DNA from: CAIJXO01 sp964485905
GTDB taxonomy: Bacteria > Patescibacteriota > Minisyncoccia > Phycocordibacterales > GWA1-40-21
Direction of reading: 5' to 3'
NCBI GenBank assembly: GCA_964485905.1
Contig: CAZAJY010000013.1
Location: forward strand, 1 to 15,689
Length of the DNA: 15,689 bases
The notes under the pieces were generated by a model. It saw only the letters and a list, made by a program, of their open reading frames with translations, searched no databases and was not told the origin of the DNA. Positions 1 through 6,939 of the stretch are shown in pieces. Each line of letters begins with the position of its first letter. Positions within the stretch are counted from its first letter, which is position 1. The position numbers and the translations under genes are program-made.

Positions 1-3000
1 TAGTCACACCCACGGGAACGGTCCATGTAGTCGTTCCGGTCGTAGTAAATGATTGAACACTATTAGCACTATAAATCACGCTCGGATCAAATTTCCATTG
101 AGTACTGGTGGCAATGGAGCGGAGTTTGAGTGGATAAGTAGAAGTTCCTTGAAGAGTAGTAGTGGCGGTAATTATGATTGGTGAAGTGGTACCAAAGGTT
201 AAAGTTTGTGACGAAGTAGTGGCAATTTTAGTTAGAGTTAAAAAGGTGGTAGTAGCGGAAGTGTTAAGAGTTTGATTTATACCATTTAAAGTTAGATTAG
301 TTGAGGCGGCATTGATTACTCCACCAGAGTGAATAAAGTTACCAGTAACCGTAAGAGTAGTTGGGGTATTAAATGTTCCCCGAGTAATATTTAAATTTCC
401 ATTAACCGTAAGGATGGAAAGAGAGGGTAAGGTCTGACCATTATATGGACTAATATTATATTTCTTACCAAGATAGATGTTCATATAACTAATTTCAGAA
501 GCAGTAAGCTGTCTATTATAGACAATGATTTCAGCAATATCACCTTTAAAATTTTCACTCAAACCAAGAGGAGTGCCATTAAATGCATCCGCCCCTATTC
601 GAAAATTATCTAATATCATGCCTGAGACGTAATTCCATGTCCTAATATCTGGTTCATAAGCTAATGGATTTCCAGAGCCATCAGTACGGCCAATAATATT
701 CCTTCCACCACTAAGCCGATCCCAATCATTATGACCAGCTACACCATCCCATGTACTAATCAATCTTTGCCAAGTGTCTCCCCCAAGTTGGCCAGAAGTC
801 CTCTTAGAAACAACAAAAGCATATGAACCACCCAAAGAAGATCTTATTGTTCCTACGCTCATATTGTCATCTACACCACCAAATCTCACTACTTTATGTC
901 CATTAATTACATTGCTATATAATAAAGGTTTGTAGGACTCCGTGCTTTGGGTAGCATTATTATAACCACCAATAGCTTTATTGGTCCAAGTAGCAATTGC
1001 TGTTCCATCACCACCAGCTAAATCATCGGCATCCAACCAAAGAACTTGACCCTTGTTTATGGTATTTGGACTAGCTAATGAATCTGTGCTATCAATAAAA
1101 TTAATATTTAAATTATAGTAGGTAGAAATGCCACTATTAAGATAATATGTATCCGCTGCACCATCACCATCACCGACATATTCCACAACACCCGAATCGG
1201 TGTCCATATTTGTAATTACTATTGCTTCCGAACCTCTTAATCTGAAAACTCCATCATTCACTAAAGTAGTGGCCGTAAAATTTTGTCCATTTAAACTCAA
1301 AATACCTGAAGTAATGGTGGTGGTCACGGTAGAAATTGCTGCTGGTAAAGTAAAAACTGTACTTACCCCTCCATTAATAATTAGATTTTTATAAGACCAA
1401 TTTTTTAAAGTCCGATTAGTTGTATCATAATATTCTACCGTACTACCAGTATTAAGAGTGGGAGTAGAAACAGAGGCCTCACTTCCTTTCAATCTTAGAG
1501 TACCAGTCGCCCCAATAGTAAAAGTACTATTTGCTGTTAAATTTTGCCCATTAAGATCTAAAGTCTTATTTACTGTTAAGACATAAAATATACTCGCGCC
1601 CGAAAGAACCACCGAACCAGAAGCCGGGTTTACTGTAAAAACAGCACTGGTATAATTATACCACCAGGCAGCAACACCACCGGCCGATGAGACTGTCGTT
1701 GTCCCTGTACCATTAAAATTAATATTACCACCAACAGAAAAATAACCCGTAGTAGTATAAGACTTATTTGCCCCGGTCATATTCAGGGTTAAATTAGAAT
1801 CACCAAAAATAGGATATCGATTTGAAGTGTTTTGTGAAGACTGACCAGTAAAATTTCCTTGTAAAGTAATAGTAGTTCCCCCACCAGATCCATTCCAACT
1901 GTGAGTGTTGCAACCACTGGCTTGATCAACTACCATATTACCAGCGACGGTGAAGTTACCGGATAAGGTGGTAGTATAATTAGCACAACCACCTTCTGCA
2001 GAATTTAAATTTAAATTATTAAAGGTAATACCACCTGTGGTGATGGTGGAATTAAGTGTATACATATATAAGGTAACGGTGCCACTTCGACCATTAAATA
2101 TGGCCCCCGTTTGATTTGTAAGTTGGCGATAAACCGTTATATTGTAAGAAGTTGTTCCGCCATTGGGTGAAGCATCTAGCGTTTTACCAGCGTTTATTCT
2201 TAAGGTCATAAAATAGCTATGGCTACCAAGAACAACTGATCCGGAAGCCGGGTTTACTGTAAAAACAGCACTGGTATAATTATACCACCAGGCAGCAACA
2301 CCACCGGCCGATGAGACTGTCGTTGTCCCTGTACCATTAAAATTAATATTACCACCAACAGAAAAATAACCCGTAGTAGTATAAGACTTATTTGCCCCGG
2401 TCATATTCAGGGTTAAATTAGAATCACCAAAAATAGGATATCGATTTGAAGTGTTTTGTGAAGACTGACCAGTAAAATTTCCTTGTAAAGTAATAGTAGT
2501 TCCCCCACCAGATCCATTCCAACTGTGAGTGTTGCAACCACTGGCTTGATCAACTACCATATTACCAGCGACGGTGAAGTTACCGGATAAGGTGGTAGTA
2601 TAATTAGCACAACCACCTTCCGAGGAATTTAGTGTGAGGTTATTAAAAGTGATACCACCAGAAGTAAAAGTATTGGAAACAAGAGAGGGACTATACGCCA
2701 CTGTTCCCGCACTACTAAAAACACCCGAGCCAGCAGAATTGCTAAAAGTATTAGTAATTGTCCAAGTGGTACTGGCTGATTGAGTAATCACAGCGGTATA
2801 AGCAGCCGAGATGACAACTGATTGAATAGACCAATTGGCGGTAATATTGGCGTTGGTATTTACTGCTCCGTCAAAACGAGCTGTATCGGAAGTACTGGGA
2901 ACAGACGCTCCTCCAGCTCCACCAGAGGTAGCAGACCAAGAAGAAGTTACATTTACAGCCGCCCCAGCTGCTCCCACCCAATACCGATTCGCCGCAAAAG

Positions 3001-3091
3001 TATCCGTCGTAAAAACAAAAAAGAAGAATAAAATAATAGGTAAAATCAGCCATACATTCCCTATTCTTTTTTGTGCTTGACAACTTTTCAT
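1..3091 (-). CDS. Giant secreted LamG-like/beta-repeat surface protein, 3' end outside window
   Basis: The frame is open from an ATG at 3091 to the window edge: at least 1030 codons with no stop. An in-frame TAG four codons upstream limits the start. Residues 1-33 form a signal peptide (KKR-poor basic start, then a long Leu/Ile/Phe core, ending near TFA-AN), so the product should be exported. The mature part opens with NRYWV, a motif I associate with CPR surface proteins. Next come Thr/Ser/Asn/Gly-rich beta-strand repeats. These include two exact 126-residue copies (about 158-283 and 366-491) and solenoid-like units such as GTLRLKGSE, LSLNGQNFTATTL and VFRLRGSE (about 520-650). A LamG/concanavalin-like domain spans about 678-884 (VLWLDADDL, VVRFGG, GDIAEIIVYNRQLTASEI). 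Residues about 1020-1030 (TTTWTVPVGVT) resemble the start of a glycine-rich domain. A role in adhesion is inferred, not shown. Confidence 0.85.
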   Translation of the reverse strand, partial: MKSCQAQKRIGNVWLILPIILFFFFVFTTDTFAANRYWVGAAGAAVNVTSSWSATSGGAGGASVPSTSDTARFDGAVNTNANITANWSIQSVVISAAYTAVITQSASTTWTITNTFSNSAGSGVFSSAGTVAYSPSLVSNTFTSGGITFNNLTLNSSEGGCANYTTTLSGNFTVAGNMVVDQASGCNTHSWNGSGGGTTITLQGNFTGQSSQNTSNRYPIFGDSNLTLNMTGANKSYTTTGYFSVGGNINFNGTGTTTVSSAGGVAAWWYNYTSAVFTVNPASGSVVLGSHSYFMTLRINAGKTLDASPNGGTTSYNITVYRQLTNQTGAIFNGRSGTVTLYMYTLNSTITTGGITFNNLNLNSAEGGCANYTTTLSGNFTVAGNMVVDQASGCNTHSWNGSGGGTTITLQGNFTGQSSQNTSNRYPIFGDSNLTLNMTGANKSYTTTGYFSVGGNINFNGTGTTTVSSAGGVAAWWYNYTSAVFTVNPASGSVVLSGASIFYVLTVNKTLDLNGQNLTANSTFTIGATGTLRLKGSEASVSTPTLNTGSTVEYYDTTNRTLKNWSYKNLIINGGVSTVFTLPAAISTVTTTITSGILSLNGQNFTATTLVNDGVFRLRGSEAIVITNMDTDSGVVEYVGDGDGAADTYYLNSGISTYYNLNINFIDSTDSLASPNTINKGQVLWLDADDLAGGDGTAIATWTNKAIGGYNNATQSTESYKPLLYSNVINGHKVVRFGGVDDNMSVGTIRSSLGGSYAFVVSKRTSGQLGGDTWQRLISTWDGVAGHNDWDRLSGGRNIIGRTDGSGNPLAYEPDIRTWNYVSGMILDNFRIGADAFNGTPLGLSENFKGDIAEIIVYNRQLTASEISYMNIYLGKKYNISPYNGQTLPSLSILTVNGNLNITRGTFNTPTTLTVTGNFIHSGGVINAASTNLTLNGINQTLNTSATTTFLTLTKIATTSSQTLTFGTTSPIIITATTTLQGTSTYPLKLRSIATSTQWKFDPSVIYSANSVQSFTTTGTTTWTVPVGVT
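1620..1996 (-). repeat. 377-bp perfect direct repeat within the surface-protein gene, C-proximal copy
   Basis: By eye it is identical, base for base, to 2244-2620, at an offset of 624 bp (208 codons), so both copies are read in the same frame. The DNA diverges sharply at both edges. Identity at third codon positions points to very recent duplication or gene conversion rather than selection on protein alone. It encodes residues about 366-491. Confidence 0.97.
2244..2620 (-). repeat. 377-bp perfect direct repeat within the surface-protein gene, N-proximal copy
   Basis: Partner of 1620-1996, encoding residues about 158-283. The intervening 247 bp is not repeated. Recombination between the copies would remove or add exactly 208 codons without shifting the frame. 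Confidence 0.97.
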
Positions 3092-3104
3092 GATTTGCTA
3101 TACT
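2974..3104 (-). repeat. 131-bp leader repeat, copy at the intact gene
   Basis: Identical to 3659-3789 (offset 685 bp). It contains the start codon, the whole signal-peptide region and NRYWV of the surface protein, plus 13 bp upstream of the ATG. Identity ends at 3104, exactly the last base of a plus-strand -10 box. Confidence 0.97.
3077..3104 (+). promoter_or_regulatory. Near-consensus sigma70-type promoter on the plus strand (copy 1)
   Basis: It reads TTGACA (3077-3082), a 16-bp spacer, then TATACT (3099-3104) preceded by TGC, an extended -10. Predicted transcription starts near 3111 and runs away from the surface-protein gene. The -35 overlaps codons 4-5 of that gene on the other strand. 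The match is unusually good, but promoter activity is inferred. Confidence 0.5.
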
Positions 3105-3110
3105 TACTCT

Positions 3111-3167
3111 ACATATGGCCTTCGGGCTCGGAACCGCTTTCGCAAGAAGGCGGTTTCATATTTTTAC
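3111..3167 (+). ncRNA. Candidate small structured RNA 1, about 55 nt
   Basis: Between the predicted start near 3111 and the T-rich run at 3161-3165 lie two hairpins. The first is GGCC-TTCG-GGCT (3117-3128), a C(UUCG)G-type tetraloop. The second is a 10-bp stem (3132-3141 with 3146-3155) closed by a GCAA tetraloop and followed by TTTCATATTTTT. This is the layout of a short RNA ending at an intrinsic terminator. The far end overlaps the stop codon of the toxin-like gene on the opposite strand. A tiny ORF starts at 3115 but runs through the hairpin and resembles nothing I know. No known RNA family recognised. Confidence 0.35.
3132..3160. terminator. Hairpin terminator between convergent transcripts
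   Basis: A 10-bp stem (one T-G wobble at 3138/3149) with a GCAA loop is followed by a broken T run on the plus strand. On the minus strand the wobble becomes an A-C mismatch and no clear T run follows, so it suits plus-strand RNA best. It may also slow transcripts leaving the toxin-like gene. Confidence 0.45.
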
Positions 3168-3577
3168 TCATCACTATCTACATAATCTATAATCTCTTTT
3201 ATTCGTTCTTTTATTTCTAAATAATCCTCCTCTCCCATATACCCCATTTTATCTATTAATCTTTTACTGTCTATTAATTTTATCTGGGAAAGATTTGCAG
3301 TATTTTTAATTTTGGACTCTAAAATTTCAAAACTAAAATAATATTTCCCAATTTTATCCTGTGAAGTTAATGATATGGCCCAAAATGTCTCCGCATTAAA
3401 TTTTTTAAATATTAAAACTGGTCTTCTAAACTCTTCGTTCTTTCCATCTTGCTCAAAACCAACATTAAGTCCTAAATGACACCACCAGATTTCCTTTTCT
3501 CTAAAAAAGATATCTGAAATATCTTTGGTATTTATAACTTTTTTCTTTATATTCCACTTATCAAAGTCCTTTTGCAT
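3164..3577 (-). CDS. Solitary PemK/MazF-family toxin-like protein
   Basis: 137 aa from the ATG at 3577. A longer in-frame start at 3649 is rejected because it would include the extended -10 box at 3591-3596. MazF/PemK proteins are usually mRNA endoribonucleases with an SH3-like barrel. Matching features are REKEIWWCHLG near residues 26-36, GFEQDGKNEEFRRPVLIFKK (about 39-58), WAISLTS (about 65-71) and LSQIKLIDSKRL near 96-107, followed by a helical C-terminus with IKERIKEI. The REVWW/EQDGK/RPVLI pattern is one I associate with solitary CPR members. No antitoxin gene is visible: upstream lies only a broken surface-protein start. The gene sits between two identical leader repeats, like a cassette. 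RNase activity is a family-based guess. Confidence 0.8.
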   Translation of the reverse strand: MQKDFDKWNIKKKVINTKDISDIFFREKEIWWCHLGLNVGFEQDGKNEEFRRPVLIFKKFNAETFWAISLTSQDKIGKYYFSFEILESKIKNTANLSQIKLIDSKRLIDKMGYMGEEDYLEIKERIKEIIDYVDSDE

Positions 3578-3590
3578 TGTATTATTCTTG

Positions 3591-3599
3591 ATTATATCA
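3591..3599 (-). promoter_or_regulatory. Extended -10 box for the toxin-like gene
   Basis: Read on the minus strand it is TGATATAAT, 13 bp upstream of the ATG at 3577, predicting a leader of only about 6 nt. No good -35 is seen. The TG overlaps the TGA that ends the broken surface-protein remnant. Confidence 0.45.
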
Positions 3600-3776
3600 C
3601 AAAACAATAACAGGTGCCCAATTGGCAGTATTATTATAATCTGCTCCATTCACCGACGCCACCCAATACCGATTCGCCGCAAAAGTATCCGTCGTAAAAA
3701 CAAAAAAGAAGAATAAAATAATAGGTAAAATCAGCCATACATTCCCTATTCTTTTTTGTGCTTGACAACTTTTCAT
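3597..3776 (-). pseudogene. Truncated 5' remnant of a second surface-protein gene
   Basis: It encodes 59 aa. Residues 1-39 (signal peptide plus NRYWV) are the same as in the giant protein at 3091. The unique tail, ASVNGADYNNTANWA and then PVIVL, still looks like the usual start of these proteins before a TGA at 3597-3599. It was probably a full paralogue whose remainder was lost when the toxin-like gene arrived, or by recombination. It could still make a short secreted peptide, and its own promoter candidate lies at 3902-3930. Confidence 0.75.
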
Positions 3777-3789
3777 GATTTGCTATACT
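3659..3789 (-). repeat. 131-bp leader repeat, upstream copy
   Basis: Identical to 2974-3104. It covers the start codon at 3776, the signal-peptide codons and the embedded plus-strand promoter. Homologous recombination with the other copy would excise 685 bp carrying the remnant and the toxin-like gene. Confidence 0.97.
3762..3789 (+). promoter_or_regulatory. Near-consensus sigma70-type promoter on the plus strand (copy 2)
   Basis: Same sequence as at 3077-3104, since it lies in the repeat: TTGACA (3762-3767), 16 bp, extended -10 ending in TATACT (3784-3789). The predicted start is near 3796. Confidence 0.5.
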
Positions 3790-3795
3790 GTTTAT

Positions 3796-3846
3796 ATTCC
3801 TACGAAAGAGACCCTGATGAGGTTTTGTCCTCATTGGGGGCTTTTT
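3796..3846 (+). ncRNA. Candidate small structured RNA 2, about 50 nt
   Basis: The stretch from the predicted start to the T run holds an 11-bp stem (3812-3822 with 3829-3839, two G-T wobbles, loop TTTTGT) and then TTTTT at 3842-3846. It has the same promoter and the same short hairpin-terminated layout as candidate RNA 1 but no sequence similarity to it. It contains a CTGATGAG string, but no hammerhead ribozyme can be folded. Family unknown. Confidence 0.35.
3812..3846 (+). terminator. Intrinsic terminator, best on the plus strand
   Basis: An 11-bp GC-rich stem is followed by GGCTTTTTC. On the minus strand the two wobbles become mismatches and the following sequence is TCTCTTTCG, so it could act as a weak terminator or attenuator for transcripts from the transporter gene or from the promoter at 3902-3930. 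Confidence 0.55.
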
Positions 3847-3901
3847 CTTCTACAAACTCTAAAATATTTTCGAGATAATAATTGACTCATAATATAAGTT
3901 A

Positions 3902-3930
3902 ATTATACCTGATTTAAGTATAAGAAACAA
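3902..3930 (-). promoter_or_regulatory. Promoter candidate upstream of the surface-protein remnant
   Basis: On the minus strand: TTGTTT (3925-3930), a 17-bp spacer, TATAAT (3902-3907). The start near 3895 gives an untranslated leader of about 120 nt that includes the hairpin at 3812-3839. It may originally have driven the surface-protein gene. Confidence 0.5.
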
Positions 3931-3978
3931 TGGTTTTTGGTAATAAAAAGACGAAAAATTGACCCTGGGGATAGGAAA

Positions 3979-5175
3979 TTATCTTGTATCCTTCAGATTT
4001 AAACTAAACAACAGACCCAAGAGCATAATTAGACCTAAAACAAAAAAAGGTTGGCCGTGATCAGCACCAAATAAATTCATTGTTAAAGTCATAATTAACG
4101 GACCAAGGACATAAGCCAAGGGACGAGAAATTCTAAAAAAACTAATGATATTAGTATTCAGATTATTAACTTTCTTAAAGAAATAAGTATCATTCATTAT
4201 CTCCACGCTACTGGCCCCAATTCTGGTGACCAAAAGCAACAGCGCCCAAAGCCATAAACCACCAGTTTGAGGAATAAAAAATAAAATAAAGGTTGATAGG
4301 GCCATAATGATGAAACCCGTACTTAAAATTTCTTTCTCTCCTAATTTTTCGTCAGCAATTCTCCCCAGAGGAAATTGTATAAAAACAAAAGGCAAAAGCA
4401 TTATACCAAAAATCACACCAATTTCCGTCCAAGAGAAACCAATATATTTATGTAAATAAATCGGTGTATAAATAGTCATCCAGGAATAAAAAAAGTGTAA
4501 TAAAAAATTAGAAGAAAAGATATTTCTAATATTCTTATCTCTTCCCACCTCCTGAAAGGTTTGCCAGACAGAAACAGCTTGGTAATCTGAGTCTTTAAAG
4601 TCTTTTAATTTTTTAATTAAGATAAAGAAAGTGGGGATTAAAAAAACTAGAGCCGCCAAGTATATCTTCCAATAATCACCATTAACTAAAATCAGACCAC
4701 AAATCAAGGGAGAAAATACCCAAGCCAAATTTCCTAAAGTTAAATATATCCCTCTAATTTTACCTGTCTCCTCATCATTGGAAAAACCTTCTAAAAAAAT
4801 ATCCCAAGATAAATAGATGAAAGGAATTGTAATCAAACTGACCATAAAGAACGTGACCAACCAGAAAGGAGTCTGGCCCAAAATCAGACCAAGCAAAGCT
4901 AAAATCTCTAGGCCAACTAGGAATAAAGCAGTGTGATAATTCCCAAATTTTTTCAAAACTGATGGCGCTAGAAAGAAAAGAAAAATAGTAAAAATAGAAG
5001 CCATAGTATAGACTAAACCAATAGAATTCTCAGGAAGAAAAACATCAAGAAAACTGGAATTAACATAAGCTGGTAAAGCCGTATGAAAAGCAAACAAAAA
5101 GCCCAAAAGATAGACGAAAAACAGACTATAATCTTTTAGTATATTAGCCTTGAGCTTCGTGTAGAATTTAGCCAT
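3979..5175 (-). CDS. Major facilitator superfamily transporter
   Basis: 398 aa with about 11-12 hydrophobic helices along its whole length, so an inner-membrane protein. The usual MFS length is about 400. The motif-A-like loop PLGRIADEKLG (residues about 269-279) falls between the helices expected in the second half, and a polar central loop lies near 188-218. MFS proteins move small solutes by alternating access. The substrate cannot be told from sequence. It follows the PilM-like gene by only 10 bp with no promoter between, so the two are probably co-transcribed. No Shine-Dalgarno sequence precedes the ATG. A transporter at the end of a pilus operon is odd and may simply reflect genome compaction. 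Confidence 0.88.
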   Translation of the reverse strand: MAKFYTKLKANILKDYSLFFVYLLGFLFAFHTALPAYVNSSFLDVFLPENSIGLVYTMASIFTIFLFFLAPSVLKKFGNYHTALFLVGLEILALLGLILGQTPFWLVTFFMVSLITIPFIYLSWDIFLEGFSNDEETGKIRGIYLTLGNLAWVFSPLICGLILVNGDYWKIYLAALVFLIPTFFILIKKLKDFKDSDYQAVSVWQTFQEVGRDKNIRNIFSSNFLLHFFYSWMTIYTPIYLHKYIGFSWTEIGVIFGIMLLPFVFIQFPLGRIADEKLGEKEILSTGFIIMALSTFILFFIPQTGGLWLWALLLLVTRIGASSVEIMNDTYFFKKVNNLNTNIISFFRISRPLAYVLGPLIMTLTMNLFGADHGQPFFVLGLIMLLGLLFSLNLKDTR

Positions 5176-5185
5176 TATAAGAAAA

Positions 5186-6478
5186 TTAAATTGTCACTGA
5201 TGAAACTGAAGCGAAGCCATAATTCTGTGCCTGTTGTAATAGGATAGCAAAAATAATACCAATCAAAATTACCATCATAACTAAGACAAATTTATTATTC
5301 ATAATCGTTCGGAAAGTATTTACTTTACTTAAATAACCAAGACTAAATAGATTTAATTTATTTACCGAATTTACCTCGGATGAGGGCATCTTTTTAAGTA
5401 AATTCATATCCCGAAATTCTCCACTGGCACCTAACATACCCAAACCAATAACATTAGCAAAAAGTGGAAAATAATTATTTTTACCAGTAATAGTATTCAA
5501 ATTAGTACTATAAATACTGGTGGCTATTTGCACTTCCCGTTTAAGAGAATTTTTGGCGACTTCCGTAATGGCAGGCAAAAGAGCAGATCCTCCAATCAAA
5601 TAAATATCTTCTAATTTTTGTTTAAAGGCCTGCTCATAATAATTTATAGCTTGATCAGTCTCTTTCAAAATATCTTCCATCAGTGGTAAAATTATTGGTC
5701 GGACAGTATTATCTTTACTATCTTTAAAGCCAAACTTAATTTTTAAGGCCTCAGCTTCAGCATTTTCCAATTTTAATTTTTCTTTTACTGCCTGAGTAAA
5801 ATGTTCTCCAGCAACTGGTATAGTCACCGACATATTTATTTTATCATTGCTATCAAAAAAACTGAGATTAGTTGAACGAGCACCGATATCCACAATTAAA
5901 CTTTGACGATTAGAACTCTTAAGAATAATGCGGGCCAAACTAAAAGATTCAATGCATAAAGAAACAACTTCCAAACCAATAGAATTACAAAATCTAACAT
6001 AACTGCCAGCAACTTCTTTCGGCACACTAATAAACATAATTAACTTCTTATTTTTATCAGGTAATGGTTTTTCTACAAAATCCCAAAAAGTCTTATCAAT
6101 ATTAATTGGCATAGTCAAAGAGACATTATCCGTGACCGCCAGTGATAAATTACCAGCTTTAAGTTTAGAATCTACTTCAAAACATTTAATATAAACTTGC
6201 GATTCTGGTAAAGATAAAATAACCTTATTAGTAGAAACCTTTCTTGGCTTAACTTCTTTTAAGAGTTTTTTTAATTTTTCTGCCAAAACTGCTTGATTTA
6301 AAATTCGGCCATTTTCTACTATTCCGACTGGTAATTCTGTTCGGCCATAAGTCACAATGGAAAATTTAAAGACTTTTTCTAATTCTACAATTTCCACTGA
6401 ACGATCACCGATGTCCAAACCAAAAGCTTTATCAAATTTTATAGTTAAAGTGTCTCTTAATATTTTTTTAGAATTCAT
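5186..6478 (-). CDS. pilM: PilM-like type IV pilus assembly ATPase-fold protein with C-terminal membrane segment
   Basis: 430 aa. PilM is an actin-fold cytoplasmic protein that couples the pilus motor to the inner-membrane PilN/PilO complex. Its nucleotide-binding motifs are present: phosphate 1 GLDIGDRSVEIVEL (20-33), phosphate 2 IVDIGARSTNL (195-205) and adenosine-like LIGGSALLPAI (294-304). The usual PilM length is about 350. This one continues with MNLLKKMP (358-365), a linker, and a hydrophobic helix at about 397-414, with a short tail outside. PilN normally begins with an INLLP motif that docks on PilM, followed by one membrane helix, so the extra 80 residues resemble a shortened PilN start fused to PilM. 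That reading is inference. No separate pilN or pilO follows. No Shine-Dalgarno sequence is seen. Confidence 0.85.
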   Translation of the reverse strand: MNSKKILRDTLTIKFDKAFGLDIGDRSVEIVELEKVFKFSIVTYGRTELPVGIVENGRILNQAVLAEKLKKLLKEVKPRKVSTNKVILSLPESQVYIKCFEVDSKLKAGNLSLAVTDNVSLTMPINIDKTFWDFVEKPLPDKNKKLIMFISVPKEVAGSYVRFCNSIGLEVVSLCIESFSLARIILKSSNRQSLIVDIGARSTNLSFFDSNDKINMSVTIPVAGEHFTQAVKEKLKLENAEAEALKIKFGFKDSKDNTVRPIILPLMEDILKETDQAINYYEQAFKQKLEDIYLIGGSALLPAITEVAKNSLKREVQIATSIYSTNLNTITGKNNYFPLFANVIGLGMLGASGEFRDMNLLKKMPSSEVNSVNKLNLFSLGYLSKVNTFRTIMNNKFVLVMMVILIGIIFAILLQQAQNYGFASVSSVTI

Positions 6479-6489
6479 ATATTTTATTA

Positions 6490-6939
6490 TTATTCAAAAT
6501 CGGCTACTTCTTCCCAATAATTTATTGATATACTTGGTGTATTCGTCGCCACTTCTATTTCAATCTTTTTTGTAAATTGTGAGACTGTGCTGGAAGCTTT
6601 GATTAACTTAGCTGTACCACTATCAGTCACAGGATAAATATAACATATTTCATCACCAACGGACAACTCTTGACCTGTTGTACTAGCAAAACCCCAATTC
6701 TCAGCCGTAGTTGTGGTTGAAGTAGTAGAAGCAATCATTTGGCCAAGAGCATATTCCGCACAAGCATTAACGGTGCTCCAAGCTTTAAGTGAGTTTTCCG
6801 AATCAGCGCTTTCATTTATCTTACCAATGGAACGTAACATTATTCCGGTCGTAATAGTTAAAACCACAGCGCTTACTAAAAGCACCATGGTTAGAACAAT
6901 AAAACCTCTCTTTTTGTTTTTAAAAGATTTTAAAATCAT
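6490..6939 (-). CDS. PilX-like minor prepilin
   Basis: 149 aa. The N-terminus has a short basic leader KNKKRG, a prepilin-peptidase site G-F at residues 12/13 and a hydrophobic helix (IVLTMVLLVSAVVLTITTG). The residue at mature position 5 is Thr, not the usual Glu. PilX/GspK-type minor pilins often lack this Glu and act at the fibre tip or in initiation, which supports the class. The rest is Ser/Thr-rich, with two cysteines (C56, C98) and a predicted beta-rich globular part. It starts inside the stop codon of the 70-aa prepilin upstream (ATGA overlap), so translation is likely coupled. The PilM-like gene follows after 11 bp. Subtype confidence is moderate. Confidence 0.8.
   Translation of the reverse strand: MILKSFKNKKRGFIVLTMVLLVSAVVLTITTGIMLRSIGKINESADSENSLKAWSTVNACAEYALGQMIASTTSTTTTAENWGFASTTGQELSVGDEICYIYPVTDSGTAKLIKASSTVSQFTKKIEIEVATNTPSISINYWEEVADFE

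Noticed and set aside
2835..3080. Plus-strand reading frames opposite the start of the giant protein
   Set aside because: They arise from the Ala/Thr/Ser-rich codons of the real minus-strand gene and show no domain of their own.
3115..3192. Leaderless 25-codon peptide within candidate RNA 1
   Set aside because: The frame runs through the terminator hairpin and into the antisense of the toxin-like gene. It has no recognisable sequence and is not mirrored in candidate RNA 2.
3578..3649. Longer start for the toxin-like protein
   Set aside because: The extra residues are hydrophobic filler overlapping the surface-protein remnant and the TATAAT box. The family starts at the downstream ATG.
3801..3845. 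Hammerhead ribozyme suggested by CGAAAG and CTGATGAG
   Set aside because: The core pieces are in the wrong order and only a few bases apart, leaving no room for stems I and III. An ordinary terminator hairpin explains the sequence.
3800..3895. c-di-GMP or preQ1 riboswitch ahead of the surface-protein remnant
   Set aside because: No conserved core of either class can be matched. Only one simple hairpin is present.
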